The notes: generated by a model not told the origin, from the sequence alone. Numbered from the stretch's first letter, positions 32,309 through 41,080 are shown. The stretch is DNA of 64,000 nucleotides from Litchfieldella qijiaojingensis (GCF_014651875.1 NZ_BMXS01000006.1:1-64000); one strand, 5' to 3'. Translations and numbers: made by a program.

Positions 32309-34039
32309 TCACTGAACCGTGAGCTTGGATTGAATATTATAATCATCAGGATCGACGATACCTTCAAGCTTTCCGATCTGTTTGAAATCGGCTGTCGAAA
32401 GAACTATGTCGATGGTTGTGTCTTGGAAAGACAAGTTTTTGACCACCTGAACCTTGTTGGGAAAGCCTTTGGCATCAATGTCCAAGACCCAGGCGAGGAA
32501 CCCACCAGAGAACTTTGCCAAGCTGCCAATAGGGTATAATCCGTATATTTGGATATATTCAACCAACAAAACCCTGTCATACATTTCAGAGTGCTCATTC
32601 ACCCAACGGTACGCATCCAATGGTGACCTTGGTGAAACTCCATTTCGGGAGTGCATCAACTTGTTCAAAATTTTTATCAATGACACAAGGCGGGTAAGTT
32701 CGGAAAGCGAGCTTGCTGTTTTTCCTGCTGGATAGCCACTTCCATCCAGACGCTCATTGCAATCCAGAATAACCTCACTGAAGATTTTTCCTGGTTGCCA
32801 GCCAAGCATTGCTAGCTGATCTTCCAGAATGTTGACATGATTTTTCAGCAGCTCTTTTTGAGAAGGGGTCATATTTGCTTTCAGGGAAGGAAGGCGCCTG
32901 CTTAACAGCATGGGTTTGCCCATGGTGTGCAGCAGTGCTCCTGCCGTGGCCTCACGAATCATCCCGGCATGTGGGTCCTTGGCTATCAGAAAATCAGCCA
33001 GGATTGCCGCAACTTGCACGGCATGCCTTACCCACTCAGGTTCGCCTCGTAAAAAAGAAAGCGAATACAATAAAGCTTTCCGATCCTTTCCGATGAGGAA
33101 AATCAGAGTGTCAGCGCAGTCATACAAAGCGTCCTCAGGGAAAATGTTATTGTTTTTTATGAACATTTGCATGATATGTAATTGCTTGGCGATCTCTCTG
33201 ATGCCTCTTACCATGGGAGGTTGCCTGGAATGCTCAACTTTCTCCTTTTCTTCGCGTTGGAGTTTCATTCTTTCCTTTTCCCCAGCAATAAATAGCGGCG
33301 ATGAATACTCCCCCTTTTCTATTATCCCGCTTCGACTGGCTGCCTCACGCTCTGACTCCGATACGAAATAAAACAGTCTTTGCTGCAACTCATAATCAAC
33401 CTCGATGAACTGGATTCCCACGGCAGCATGGCTGGAATTCCCAAATGGCCGCATATGACGAATGCGGCCCTTGGTATAGAAGGACTGCCCATTAGGGAAC
33501 TCAACTGAGAGTCCGGGAAGGTTTTGACCAATTAAAAGTGCAGCGCTCTCTTCAATAGGTATGTCTATCATGCAGCCACCTACTGACAAGTTTCGTAGCT
33601 TTGCTTTTATGGAGAGCTCTTTTTCATAGATTTCGCAGGTGACCCTGGCATACATGCCCAAGATAAATGGTATTCTGATTGCGCCACGACTCTCGTTGGT
33701 GATCACTGATTTAGGGAGCTTGCATTTTAACTCATAAAGGTCAATGTCTTTTTTGAATGCTTGCGCGACGACATTTTCAAAGTTAAAAAGTTCTAGCTCG
33801 CCATCATCTCCTTTGACTGCCATGTCAAAAGAAATCATCTCATTTCTAATATAGTTGTCGATGCTTTTACCGCCAAAAGCGGCTTCTAACGATAAATTTC
33901 CGTTATTCGAGTCGATGTCAATGACCTTGGCCGGAATGGAGTACGTCATTGCTTTGGAGAAAATAGTGATGTCATGCTTTCTCTTGAGCAATCTATCAAT
34001 CAATTTTATTGTGTGGTTTTCTTCATATAAAAATGACAT
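32309..34039 (-). CDS. PilZ domain protein with degenerate HD-GYP-like domain
   Basis: From MSFLYEENHT (GAGGGG site, ATG at 34039) the product is 576 residues. Residues 1-105 resemble a YcgR-like N-domain. A PilZ domain follows with RGAIR (118-122, R-x-x-x-R) and NLSVGG (150-155, N/D-x-S-x-x-G), so c-di-GMP binding looks intact. The C-terminal half is HD-GYP-like: H339, then ALLHTMGK where LLHD-x-GK is expected, H401, CNERLDGSGYP where HHE-x-x-DGSGYP is expected. Loss of several metal ligands argues against phosphodiesterase activity. The gene is AT-rich compared with its surroundings, suggesting transfer. Confidence 0.78.
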   Translation of the reverse strand: MSFLYEENHTIKLIDRLLKRKHDITIFSKAMTYSIPAKVIDIDSNNGNLSLEAAFGGKSIDNYIRNEMISFDMAVKGDDGELELFNFENVVAQAFKKDIDLYELKCKLPKSVITNESRGAIRIPFILGMYARVTCEIYEKELSIKAKLRNLSVGGCMIDIPIEESAALLIGQNLPGLSVEFPNGQSFYTKGRIRHMRPFGNSSHAAVGIQFIEVDYELQQRLFYFVSESEREAASRSGIIEKGEYSSPLFIAGEKERMKLQREEKEKVEHSRQPPMVRGIREIAKQLHIMQMFIKNNNIFPEDALYDCADTLIFLIGKDRKALLYSLSFLRGEPEWVRHAVQVAAILADFLIAKDPHAGMIREATAGALLHTMGKPMLLSRRLPSLKANMTPSQKELLKNHVNILEDQLAMLGWQPGKIFSEVILDCNERLDGSGYPAGKTASSLSELTRLVSLIKILNKLMHSRNGVSPRSPLDAYRWVNEHSEMYDRVLLVEYIQIYGLYPIGSLAKFSGGFLAWVLDIDAKGFPNKVQVVKNLSFQDTTIDIVLSTADFKQIGKLEGIVDPDDYNIQSKLTVQ

Positions 34040-34509
34040 ATGTAACCCCTCAGCCCCATGTCTTGAGATCAAGACAACTTGTAACCTCAAGCTCGTAAAG
34101 ATTAAAAAAGACACAAAATCTATACAATATATTTCAAAATAAGGCTTTGTTGTTACTATTTTGCTTGAGCCTTTACATTCTACTATAGGCAATAATCACC
34201 AGCATCAGGCTTGACTACTTAGCGATCTATTGATTGATAGTAGTCAATTTTACCCAATCGAGTGAATTCCAGATATAGAAAAATTCGATCTCTCTAATTT
34301 GTTTAGAATAAATGAAGTGCTGAATAAATCGACGAGCATGGTCGGGGAAAAGGCGCCCGGAGCACGGAAGCAGAAGCATAGGGAAAGTATATGCGAGGAT
34401 TCCGCGCACCTCAGTGATATACATGAAAACAATTGTTAAGTTAATGCTTAACAAGTGATATATGCTGTTCCCAGCGGGTGTTGACGCCAGTTTAGGCACC
34501 TTCCTGCTT
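34040..34509. other. AT-rich intergenic region
   Basis: This stretch of AT-rich sequence lies between the divergent PilZ-type gene and the MBL hydrolase gene. It holds a dyad, TTGTTAAG-TTAATG-CTTAACAA, at 34433-34454 and many possible -10 hexamers. No gene is convincing. The AT-rich composition continues from the PilZ gene, so this is part of the same foreign-looking segment, ending near 34500. Confidence 0.45.
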
Positions 34510-34541
34510 GACCTGAACTTTACTTGAGGTCTTAGGCTATT
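34510..34541 (+). promoter_or_regulatory. MerR-family-type promoter of the MBL hydrolase gene
   Basis: TTGACC (34509-34514 region) and TAGGCT are separated by 19 bp, the long spacer typical of MerR, SoxR or CueR-controlled promoters. Between them lies the dyad GACCTGAA...TTGAGGTC, similar to SoxR/MerR operators. Transcription would start about 25 bp before ATG 34573. No merR-type gene is in the window, so the regulator would act from elsewhere. Confidence 0.55.
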
Positions 34542-34572
34542 GGCTGTCACTTGGTTGAGAGGGAAGCGAACC

Positions 34573-35226
34573 ATGCAACGCGTACAGCCAGACGTCTGGG
34601 AGACCGAAGTGGAGAGCCCCTTCCCGGGGCTCACCGTTCATGCTTACCTGCTCGTTCGGGAAGTGGGCAATGTGCTTTTCTACAACACCGGCCACCGCCA
34701 CGAGATCGAGCGCATGGTGGAGCTGGGAGGCGTGGCCTACCAGTACCTGAGCCACCGCGACGAAGTGGGGGAAACCCTTGCGCTGATCCATGAGCGTTTC
34801 GGGACCCAACTGGCCGGTCATGTCGCCGAGCGCGACGACTTCGCTCGCGTGCGCATCCCGGAAATCCTGTTCGAGAAGCGCGAGCGCCATCTGGACGCTA
34901 TCGAGGTGATTCCCACTCCCGGCCATAGCCCAGGCAGCACCTGTTTCCTGGTGGACTCACCCCACGGCAAGCGCTACCTGTTCACCGGCGATACCCTCTA
35001 TCGCACCAAGGATGGAGGCTGGCGCGCCGGCTTCATTCCTGGACACAACACCCCGGAGGATAAAGAGACGCTGGCCGAGAGCCTGCGGTTGCTGAAGACA
35101 CTCGAGCCGGATGTGGTCTTCTCCAGCGCCTTCACCGGCGAGGCCGGTTTCCAGGAACTCGCCCCGGGCGAGTGGCCCGGCCTGGTAGATCGAGCGCTCG
35201 ACGAGTTGCTGGGTGAGTCGCATTGA
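34573..35226 (+). CDS. MBL-fold hydrolase
   Basis: The 217-residue protein starts MQRVQPDVWETEVESPFPGL. It has LLVREVGNVLFYNTGHRHEI, a YQYLSHRDEVGE segment at motif 2 (S-H-x-D-E, only one of the usual histidines), the conserved IPTPGHSPGSTCFLV at motif 3 and FTGDTLYR at motif 4. Metal binding is therefore partly preserved. It is likely a cytoplasmic hydrolase of unknown substrate, expressed from a MerR-type promoter, which hints at redox or metal stress. Confidence 0.82.
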   Translation: MQRVQPDVWETEVESPFPGLTVHAYLLVREVGNVLFYNTGHRHEIERMVELGGVAYQYLSHRDEVGETLALIHERFGTQLAGHVAERDDFARVRIPEILFEKRERHLDAIEVIPTPGHSPGSTCFLVDSPHGKRYLFTGDTLYRTKDGGWRAGFIPGHNTPEDKETLAESLRLLKTLEPDVVFSSAFTGEAGFQELAPGEWPGLVDRALDELLGESH

Positions 35227-35310
35227 AGCAGTGAACCCGTTGACTCGCCATGCTCCGCGGTAAGGTATCATGCGGGGCAAAACTACAGCGGCGACTCGTG
35301 GGGAGGCGAA

Positions 35311-36000
35311 GTGGGCTCATCGGTTGAGCAGCATGGAAGTGCGCGGGACATGTTTGGCTATGTGATGCAGGCATGGCGGTGGTTGCTGATCGTGGGGTTC
35401 GGGCTACTGTCCAGTGGATGCGCGATGATGGCGCCGTCCCCGCCGCAGGATCAGAGCAATATCTGCGAGATCTTTCGCGAGCAGCCGAAGTGGTATGACT
35501 ACGCCCGCGACTCCCAGGAGAAATGGGGCACCCCGATTGCCACGCAGATGGCCTTCGTCAAGCGGGAATCGTCGTTTCGCAGCCACGTGCGCCCACCCAG
35601 GAAACGCATCCTGTGGATTTTCCCCGGCCCACGCCCGTCCTCCGCCCATGGCTATGCCCAGGCCCAGGACCCCGTGTGGGGCGAATATCGGGACGATGCC
35701 GGGAGTTTCTTCGCGCGCCGCACCCACATGAAACATGCCACCGATTTCATTGGCTGGTACAACGCTCAGACTCACCGCCAGTTGGGCATTTCCCTGTATA
35801 ACCCCGAGCATCTCTATCTCGCGTACCACGAGGGCCGCGGCGGCTATCGGCGTGGCACGTACAGGAGCAAGCCCCAGGTCATGCAGGCCGCCAGGCAGGT
35901 CAGTGCCCAAGCGAGCCGCTATCAATCACAGCTTGCGGCTTGTGAAGCCGAGTTCCGCTGTCGGCACTTTTATCAGTTCTGGCCATTCTGCCGGGCGTGA
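35311..36000 (+). CDS. Lipoprotein with lytic-transglycosylase-like (SLT) domain
   Basis: The GTG at 35311 has a strong GGGAGG site and gives 229 residues; ATG 35350 is an alternative. A hydrophobic signal ends in LSSGC, a lipobox. The mature part has AFVKRESSFRSHV, with the catalytic-Glu position of soluble lytic transglycosylases, GYAQAQDPVWGEYRDDAG, and YLAYHEGRGGYRRGTYRSKP near the end. It should be attached to the envelope and cut or bind peptidoglycan. Closely similar lipoproteins are annotated as transglycosylase SLT domain proteins. Confidence 0.8.
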   Translation: MGSSVEQHGSARDMFGYVMQAWRWLLIVGFGLLSSGCAMMAPSPPQDQSNICEIFREQPKWYDYARDSQEKWGTPIATQMAFVKRESSFRSHVRPPRKRILWIFPGPRPSSAHGYAQAQDPVWGEYRDDAGSFFARRTHMKHATDFIGWYNAQTHRQLGISLYNPEHLYLAYHEGRGGYRRGTYRSKPQVMQAARQVSAQASRYQSQLAACEAEFRCRHFYQFWPFCRA

Positions 36001-36059
36001 CGGCATGGCTTTCGTGCTCTGAAAGCCAGGAGAACGGTGTCATGATCCACTCTTGCACC

Positions 36060-36085
36060 ACATGCCGGCCAAATGGCCGGCATGT
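36060..36085. terminator. Bidirectional terminator
   Basis: ACATGCCGGCC and GGCCGGCATGT form an 11-bp stem with an AAAT loop between the convergent transglycosylase-like and aldo/keto reductase genes. Confidence 0.75.
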
Positions 36086-36109
36086 GTCATTGTGGGCCAG
36101 CGACAAAGC

Positions 36110-37159
36110 CTAATGCTTGCGGGATTGCGCCAACTGCTCGCGGCGGTATTCCCCCTGGCGCTCGAACATCCAGCCCGGGTATTCGGGCGGCAGGGCGCTG
36201 ACGGCCTCGAGTTCGGCGAGTTCGGCGTCGCTGAGTTCGACCTGCGTCGCGGCGATGTTGTCGTCGAGCTGGTCAACCCGCTTGGCACCGACGATCACGC
36301 TGGCCACGGCTGGTTGGTGGAGCAGCCAGGCCAGCGCAATCTGTGCCACGGACACCCCCTTTACCTCGGCGATCCGGCGCATCACGTCGATGCAGTCATA
36401 GGCACGCCCCAGCTCCACCGGCGGGAAGTCGAAGGTGGTGCGGCGACTGCCTTCCTCGGCCTGAGTCTCGCGCCCGTACTTGCCGCTCAAGAGGCCACCG
36501 GCAAGCGGGCTCCATACCATTAGGCCGAGGTTCTCGCTTTGCAGCATGGGAATGATTTCTCGCTCCAGGTCGCGGCCGGCGAGCGTATAGTAGGCCTGCA
36601 GAGATTCGAAACGCGCCAGGCCGTGGCGCTCCGCGATCCCCAGCGCCTTCATGATCTGCCAGGCCGCCCAGTTCGAGACACCGACATAGCGTACGTGGCC
36701 TTGCTGTACCAGGTTATCGAGTGCCCGCACGGTTTCCTCGATCGGTGTCGCCGGATCGAAGCCGTGGATCTGGTAGAGGTCGATATGATCGAGCTGCAGG
36801 CGTTGCAGGCTCGCCTTGACCCCGTTCATGATGTGGTAGCGTGAGTTGCCTCGAGTGTTGACCCCCCGGCTGCCGGTCTCGCCGAACACCTTGGTGGCCA
36901 CCACGATATCGTCGCGTGGCACCTTGAGGTTCTTCAGCGCTTGCCCGGTGATGCTTTCCGACAGCCCTTCGGAATACACATCGGCGGTGTCGATGAAGTT
37001 GATGCCCGCATCGAGCGCGCGGCTGATCAGTTTTTCCGCATCGCTCTGCTGCAGGTCGCCGATTTGGCTCCACAATTCGCCCTCGCCGCCGAAGGTCATG
37101 GTGCCCAGGCAAAGCTCGGAGACGAACAGGCCAGTATTGCCGAATTTGCGGTAACGCAT
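36110..37159 (-). CDS. Aldo/keto reductase
   Basis: The 349-residue protein starts MRYRKFGNTGLFVSELCLGT and is a full AKR barrel: D-x-x-x-Y catalytic region NFIDTADVYSEGLSE near residues 54-68, DLYQIHGFD, and the C-terminal NADPH-binding AWLLHQPAVASVIVGAKRVD. It reduces aldehydes or ketones, or oxidises alcohols, with NADP(H) in the cytoplasm. It is divergent from an MmyB-type regulator gene, the usual arrangement for regulation by a neighbour. Confidence 0.93.
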   Translation of the reverse strand: MRYRKFGNTGLFVSELCLGTMTFGGEGELWSQIGDLQQSDAEKLISRALDAGINFIDTADVYSEGLSESITGQALKNLKVPRDDIVVATKVFGETGSRGVNTRGNSRYHIMNGVKASLQRLQLDHIDLYQIHGFDPATPIEETVRALDNLVQQGHVRYVGVSNWAAWQIMKALGIAERHGLARFESLQAYYTLAGRDLEREIIPMLQSENLGLMVWSPLAGGLLSGKYGRETQAEEGSRRTTFDFPPVELGRAYDCIDVMRRIAEVKGVSVAQIALAWLLHQPAVASVIVGAKRVDQLDDNIAATQVELSDAELAELEAVSALPPEYPGWMFERQGEYRREQLAQSRKH

Positions 37160-37328
37160 GAATGCACTCCTGTTGCTGCTTGGTGACTACATAGCTCAGC
37201 GGGACGCGATCGTCGACTGCACCTGAAGATCGGCCGTGGCTGGTGACGAAGAACATACGTTGGCTGTGAGCGGGGAATAAGGAACGCCGTATACTGGTAT
37301 CCGCACTTCCCCCCAAAGGAAAAGCACA

Positions 37329-38225
37329 GTGCTTAGTAACGACCGTCGTAGCGAGATCGCTACCTTCCTGAGAATTCGGCGTGCTCGGTTGCAACCCGAG
37401 CAGATCGGCCTGCCGCGTGGTGCGCGGCGGCGAACCCCTGGCTTGCGTCGTGAAGAAGTCGCTGAGCTGGCCGGTATCAGCACGGAGTGGTATGCCTGGC
37501 TGGAGCAGACGCGAGATGTGCATCCGTCGATGGACACGTTGCAACGCATCGCCCTCGCGTTGAAGCTCGAGCCTGCCGAGCAGCAACATCTACTGACCCT
37601 CGGCGGCTATGGTTCAGAGAACGGGAGCAATGGCTCGGCACGCGAGGCCGTGGTGAGCCCCCAGCTTCAGCGGCTGATGGATCAACTCGAGTTCTGCCCG
37701 GCGTGGATAATGGGCGCGCGTTCGGACATCCTGGCCTGGAACCGCGCCGCGACCATCATCCACGGCGACCTCCACGCCATGCAGGGAATCGAGAGGAACG
37801 GTATCCATCAGCTGTTCCTGAACCCACGAATACGTCGCATGCTCGTGGACTGGGAATCGCACGCCCGCGACTGTGTCGCCAAGCTGCGGCTAACCTACGC
37901 CAATTATATCGATGATCCCTGGTTCAACGAACTGATCGGATTACTCCTAGAGCAGAGCCTAGAGTTTGCCGAGTGGTGGGAGGAGCACAACGTGCAGCTT
38001 CCCCATGATGGCGTGAAGGTCTACGAGTATCCCGAAGTGGGGCGGCTGGTTTTCGATTATGCCGTCCTCCAGGTGGCCGGCGGCAATGGCATCCCCCTGC
38101 ACCTGATCACCTACGTACCCTCGAGCGATACGGACACACAGCAGAAAATGGAAACCCTGCTGCAATATCCCGACCATGCACGCGCCGCGCTCGCGACAGT
38201 AGAGACAGGCATTTCAGAGGAATAG
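37329..38225 (+). CDS. XRE-family regulator with MmyB-like ligand domain
   Basis: The product is 298 residues from a GTG start preceded by AAAGGA. The helix-turn-helix contains FLRIRRARLQPEQIGLPRGA and RRRTPGLRREEVAELAGIST, then EWYAWLEQTRDVHPSMDTL, the standard opening of MmyB-type regulators; residues 110-280 form the MmyB-like PAS domain (SDILAWNRAATIIHGDL, YANYIDDPWFNELIGLL). Such proteins often repress a divergent oxidoreductase, here the aldo/keto reductase. The ligand is unknown. Confidence 0.9.
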   Translation: MLSNDRRSEIATFLRIRRARLQPEQIGLPRGARRRTPGLRREEVAELAGISTEWYAWLEQTRDVHPSMDTLQRIALALKLEPAEQQHLLTLGGYGSENGSNGSAREAVVSPQLQRLMDQLEFCPAWIMGARSDILAWNRAATIIHGDLHAMQGIERNGIHQLFLNPRIRRMLVDWESHARDCVAKLRLTYANYIDDPWFNELIGLLLEQSLEFAEWWEEHNVQLPHDGVKVYEYPEVGRLVFDYAVLQVAGGNGIPLHLITYVPSSDTDTQQKMETLLQYPDHARAALATVETGISEE

Positions 38226-38251
38226 ACATTCAGGGGGCCAGCCATTCAGAC

Positions 38252-38278
38252 AAAAGCCTGCCGACCCGGCAGGCTTTT
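38252..38278. terminator. Bidirectional Rho-independent terminator
   Basis: AAAAGCCTGCCG pairs with CGGCAGGCTTTT around ACC. A-rich and T-rich arms let it work for both convergent genes (MmyB-type regulator and methyltransferase). Confidence 0.9.
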
Positions 38279-38314
38279 GTATTGAGGCTCGTTTCCGTGT
38301 GACCAGCAAGCAAG

Positions 38315-39421
38315 TTACCGAGGACGGCACACATACCAGTAATTCTGAAAGTCGTGTGCGAGCTCGTGGACTTCTATATCGCCGAAGCCGGCCGCCTGGA
38401 AGTATTCCAGGGCCTTTTCCTTCCCCCACATCGCGCCGAGCCCTTCACCGCCGCGTGCTAACGACACCGTCATGCAATGCATGCATGAAAGGGTGTAGAG
38501 CAGTGGCCCGATCGGGTGTTCGCAGTCCTCGTGATGGTGGCTCGAACCCTTGATGTCCTGGGCCAGATAGATGCCGTCGTCGGCCAGGGCACGGCGGATA
38601 CCACGCAACACGGCTGGTGGATCGGCCTGGTCGTGGACGGCATCGAAGGTGGTGATGAAGTCGAACGCCGCCGGTTCGGCGGTACGGTCGAAGTCAGTGA
38701 GATCACGAACCTCGAAGGTCGCATTGGTGTTGCCGAGTTCGCGAGCCTCCTCGCGGGCGAGAGCGATCGCCTCTTCGGAGATGTCGTAACCGGTGAAGTG
38801 GCTGTTGGGAAACAGCGCTGCCAGCTTGTTGATGGCTTTCCCCCGACCGCAGCCGGCGTCCAGCATACGGATGCCTCGCTCGAGGCGTTCCTTGAGCCCC
38901 GGCTCCAGCGGAAGGATATGCTCTTCCAATGCCGGCACTACCGACTGGCCGCTGTCCTCGGCCATGATCTCGTGGAAGCGGCCGAAGCGCTCGTAGGGCA
39001 CTCCACCACCGTGCCGGAAGCAGTGCACGATGTCGTCCTCCACCGCTCCCAGCAGTGGGATGTACTGCGCGAATACTGCCACGTTGTCCGTGGGCGAACG
39101 GCGGCTGAGGCTGGCTGCGTGCTCCGGTGGCAAGTGATAGGTGCCTGCTGCGGGGTCGTGTTCGATGATGGTTCCCACCGTCATCGCACCCAGCCATTCG
39201 CGCACGTAGCGTTCGTTGAGACCCGAGCTATCCGCGATTTCCTGGCTCGTGGCGGGCCCCATGCCGGCTAGGGTGTCGAACAGGCCGGTGCGATGACCGA
39301 TCGAGGTCATCAGAGAGAGTGCTCCCGCATTAAGAATGTCGACGAGCCGGTCGGCGAAAACTTCGGCCCGCTTGTCGTCGAAGGCAGTCACGTTGCGGGC
39401 CGCATCGGTTGCTTCAGACAT
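38315..39421 (-). CDS. Class I methyltransferase with winged-helix N-domain (Rv2258c-like)
   Basis: Using the MSEATDAARN start (GGGAGA upstream) gives 368 residues. Residues about 20-120 form the winged-helix domain common to Rv2258c-like methyltransferases (LMTSIGHRTGLFDTLAGMGP, ADSSGLNERYVREWLGAM), then motif I RMLDAGCGRGKAINKLAALF and FDFITTFDAVHDQADPPAVL. A pair CMHCM lies near the end. The substrate is not known. It is divergent from a TetR regulator gene, likely its controller. Confidence 0.88.
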   Translation of the reverse strand: MSEATDAARNVTAFDDKRAEVFADRLVDILNAGALSLMTSIGHRTGLFDTLAGMGPATSQEIADSSGLNERYVREWLGAMTVGTIIEHDPAAGTYHLPPEHAASLSRRSPTDNVAVFAQYIPLLGAVEDDIVHCFRHGGGVPYERFGRFHEIMAEDSGQSVVPALEEHILPLEPGLKERLERGIRMLDAGCGRGKAINKLAALFPNSHFTGYDISEEAIALAREEARELGNTNATFEVRDLTDFDRTAEPAAFDFITTFDAVHDQADPPAVLRGIRRALADDGIYLAQDIKGSSHHHEDCEHPIGPLLYTLSCMHCMTVSLARGGEGLGAMWGKEKALEYFQAAGFGDIEVHELAHDFQNYWYVCRPR

Positions 39422-39658
39422 GACAGTTTCTCCCCCTTTTCGATTCACTTTCGGGCTTGCGTCGGCACTGTGATAAGGATGGTCGGCCACCTGATCGCCG
39501 GCTAGTGAACCTGTGGTACGGTTCTCGCGAGGGATTTTTCTTCAACTACAATCAAGAACATACGAAGAGGTTTCGTGTCGACAGGGACGTTGCGGCAAGA
39601 TCTGGAGCTAGCGAACTGGACTTCCGGTACAGTGAATTCGGCAGGTACGGGGGCAACC

Positions 39659-40291
39659 ATGGCAATGGGCAGGGGGGAAGCGACCCGCGAGCGGATCCTG
39701 GCCATTACGGAGGCGGCGGTACTGGCCAAGGGATTCGGCGCTACTTCGATCGAGGAAGTCATCGCGGAAGCCGGGATCACGAAAAGCGGTTTCTTCTACC
39801 ATTTCCGCGACAAGAACGAGCTGGCGCGAGCGTTGCTGCAGCGATACATGGAGCGTGACGATGCGCTGCTCGACGATGTCTTCGCCCGCGGCCGGGAGCT
39901 TGCTACCGATCCATTAAACGGCTTCCTGGTTGGCCTGAAACTGTTAGCTGAAACGATGGCCGACCTGCCGGGCGGGCATCCAGGATGCCTCGTTGCAACC
40001 TACGCCTATCAAGAACGCCTGTTCGACCGTGGCGTGTGCGAGCTGAACCAGCACATCGTCTTCCATTGGCGCGCTCGCTTTCGCACGCTCCTCGAGGAGA
40101 TCGTCGAGCACTCCGAAACGAAGGAGCCGGTCGATCTCGATGCGCTCGCCGACATGGTGTCAACCGTGATCGAGGGCGGGCTGGTGTTGGGCCGGGCAAC
40201 CGGTGACCCGAACATTCTTCCTAAGCAACTGATGCTGCTACGCAGCTACATCAAGCTGCTGTTCGAGCCGGCGACATCGGCAGTGCATTGA
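39659..40291 (+). CDS. TetR-family transcription regulator
   Basis: The 210-residue protein starts MAMGRGEATRERILAITEAA; the helix-turn-helix continues KGFGATSIEEVIAEAGITKS and GFFYHFRDKNELARALLQRY, a standard TetR N-domain. The C-terminal domain (LVGLKLLAETMADLPGGHPG, CLVATYAYQERLFD) resembles TetR_C_6/AcrR-like ligand domains. It is divergent from the methyltransferase gene. ATG 39665 or an upstream ATG at 39575 are less likely starts. Confidence 0.9.
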   Translation: MAMGRGEATRERILAITEAAVLAKGFGATSIEEVIAEAGITKSGFFYHFRDKNELARALLQRYMERDDALLDDVFARGRELATDPLNGFLVGLKLLAETMADLPGGHPGCLVATYAYQERLFDRGVCELNQHIVFHWRARFRTLLEEIVEHSETKEPVDLDALADMVSTVIEGGLVLGRATGDPNILPKQLMLLRSYIKLLFEPATSAVH

Positions 40292-40363
40292 TGAATGAAT
40301 CCTCGAGACTGAATCCGGCGCGGTTTCCAGTCGAGCCACCAGGAGTTCGGCGATCGGCGCCCT

Positions 40364-40513
40364 CTATGCCTCGACCTCTTCCAGCGCCTGCGCCAGATCC
40401 TGTATCTCTTCCTTGAGCCAGGTGCGGAAGGCGTCCACCCGTGGCGTGTCCGCCATGGAGAGGAGCGTGACCAAGTAGTAGCTGAATTCCGTGCGACGCC
40501 AGGGACGTAGCTG
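40364..40513 (-). pseudogene. LysR regulator, C-terminal fragment
   Basis: On the minus strand the frame reads RPWRRTEFSYYLVTLLSMAD, TPRVDAFRTWLKEEIQDLAQ, ALEEVEA and stop. It matches the end of the intact LysR encoded at 41149-42084 (RHWRRTEFSYYLVTLPAMAD, TPRVDAFRTWVQDELRDLVQ). Nothing LysR-like precedes it. It is the coding part of direct repeat C copy 1. Confidence 0.9.
40372..40513 (-). repeat. Direct repeat C, copy 1 (LysR 3' end)
   Basis: About 140 bp of LysR 3' coding sequence matches 41188-41329 in direct orientation, with the core GTGCGGAAGGCGTCCACCCG to CGTGACCAAGTAGTAGCTGA nearly identical. The secreted AhpD-like gene (40685-41080) lies between the copies. Confidence 0.9.
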
Positions 40514-40635
40514 ATCCAGGCATCGGCGGTGGCGCTGTGGTCGGCCATCAGCTCCTGAAGCGCGGCGATCTGGTTGCCCGTCAGGTTACCTGATTCCGCG
40601 TTACGCAGGTCGACCCAGTGGAGCTGCTTGGGGGC
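40508..40635 (-). pseudogene. Unidentified gene fragment fused to the LysR stub
   Basis: Upstream of the LysR stub on the minus strand, another frame reads QLHWVDLRNAESGNLTGNQI and AALQELMADHSATADAWISY with good codon use and no start. It appears to be the interior or end of a gene I do not recognise, joined out of frame to the LysR fragment near 40513. It marks a recombination junction. Confidence 0.35.
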
Positions 40636-40684
40636 CTATACTTGGGTTGCGGTAATCGCCCCATTGCACATCAGGAGGCATCCG

Positions 40685-41080
40685 ATGAAGACGTATCTAT
40701 TGGCTAGCGCTCTTATCCTCGGCATGTCCAGCTTCGCCGTCGCCCAGGACGCACCGAAATTCTTCAGCGAAACCTATCCCGAGCACGGCCTCCAATCGGC
40801 GCTCGAGGCGCGCAGCGCCCTCGAAAACGAACAGGCGGTGCTCGATGCCAAGACGCGGGAGTTGATCAGCCTCGCTGTCGCCGCCCAGATCCCGTGCGCG
40901 TATTGCTCCTATGCCCACACCAAGGGGGCGCGGGCTCAAGGGGCGAGTGAGGCCGAGATCCGCGAGGCGGTGGCGGCGGCCGCGCAGGTGCGGCATTGGA
41001 GCACGGTCTTGAACGGCATGCAGTACGACCTCGACGCGTTCAAGAGCGAATTCGATGAGCTGGCCGGCGCAACCGACTGA
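40685..41080 (+). CDS. Exported carboxymuconolactone-decarboxylase/AhpD-like protein
   Basis: ATG 40685 follows AGGAGGCATCCG. The 131-residue product has a signal peptide (MKTYLLASALILGMSSFAVA) and an AhpD-like core: LDAKTRELISLAVAAQIPCA, then YCSYAHTKGARAQGASEAEI, containing the C-x-x-C-x-x-x-H motif (CAYCSYAH) that carries AhpD-type peroxidase/thiol chemistry. Export of such a protein is unusual but known. It lies between duplicated LysR 3' ends and may be cargo. Confidence 0.87.
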   Translation: MKTYLLASALILGMSSFAVAQDAPKFFSETYPEHGLQSALEARSALENEQAVLDAKTRELISLAVAAQIPCAYCSYAHTKGARAQGASEAEIREAVAAAAQVRHWSTVLNGMQYDLDAFKSEFDELAGATD

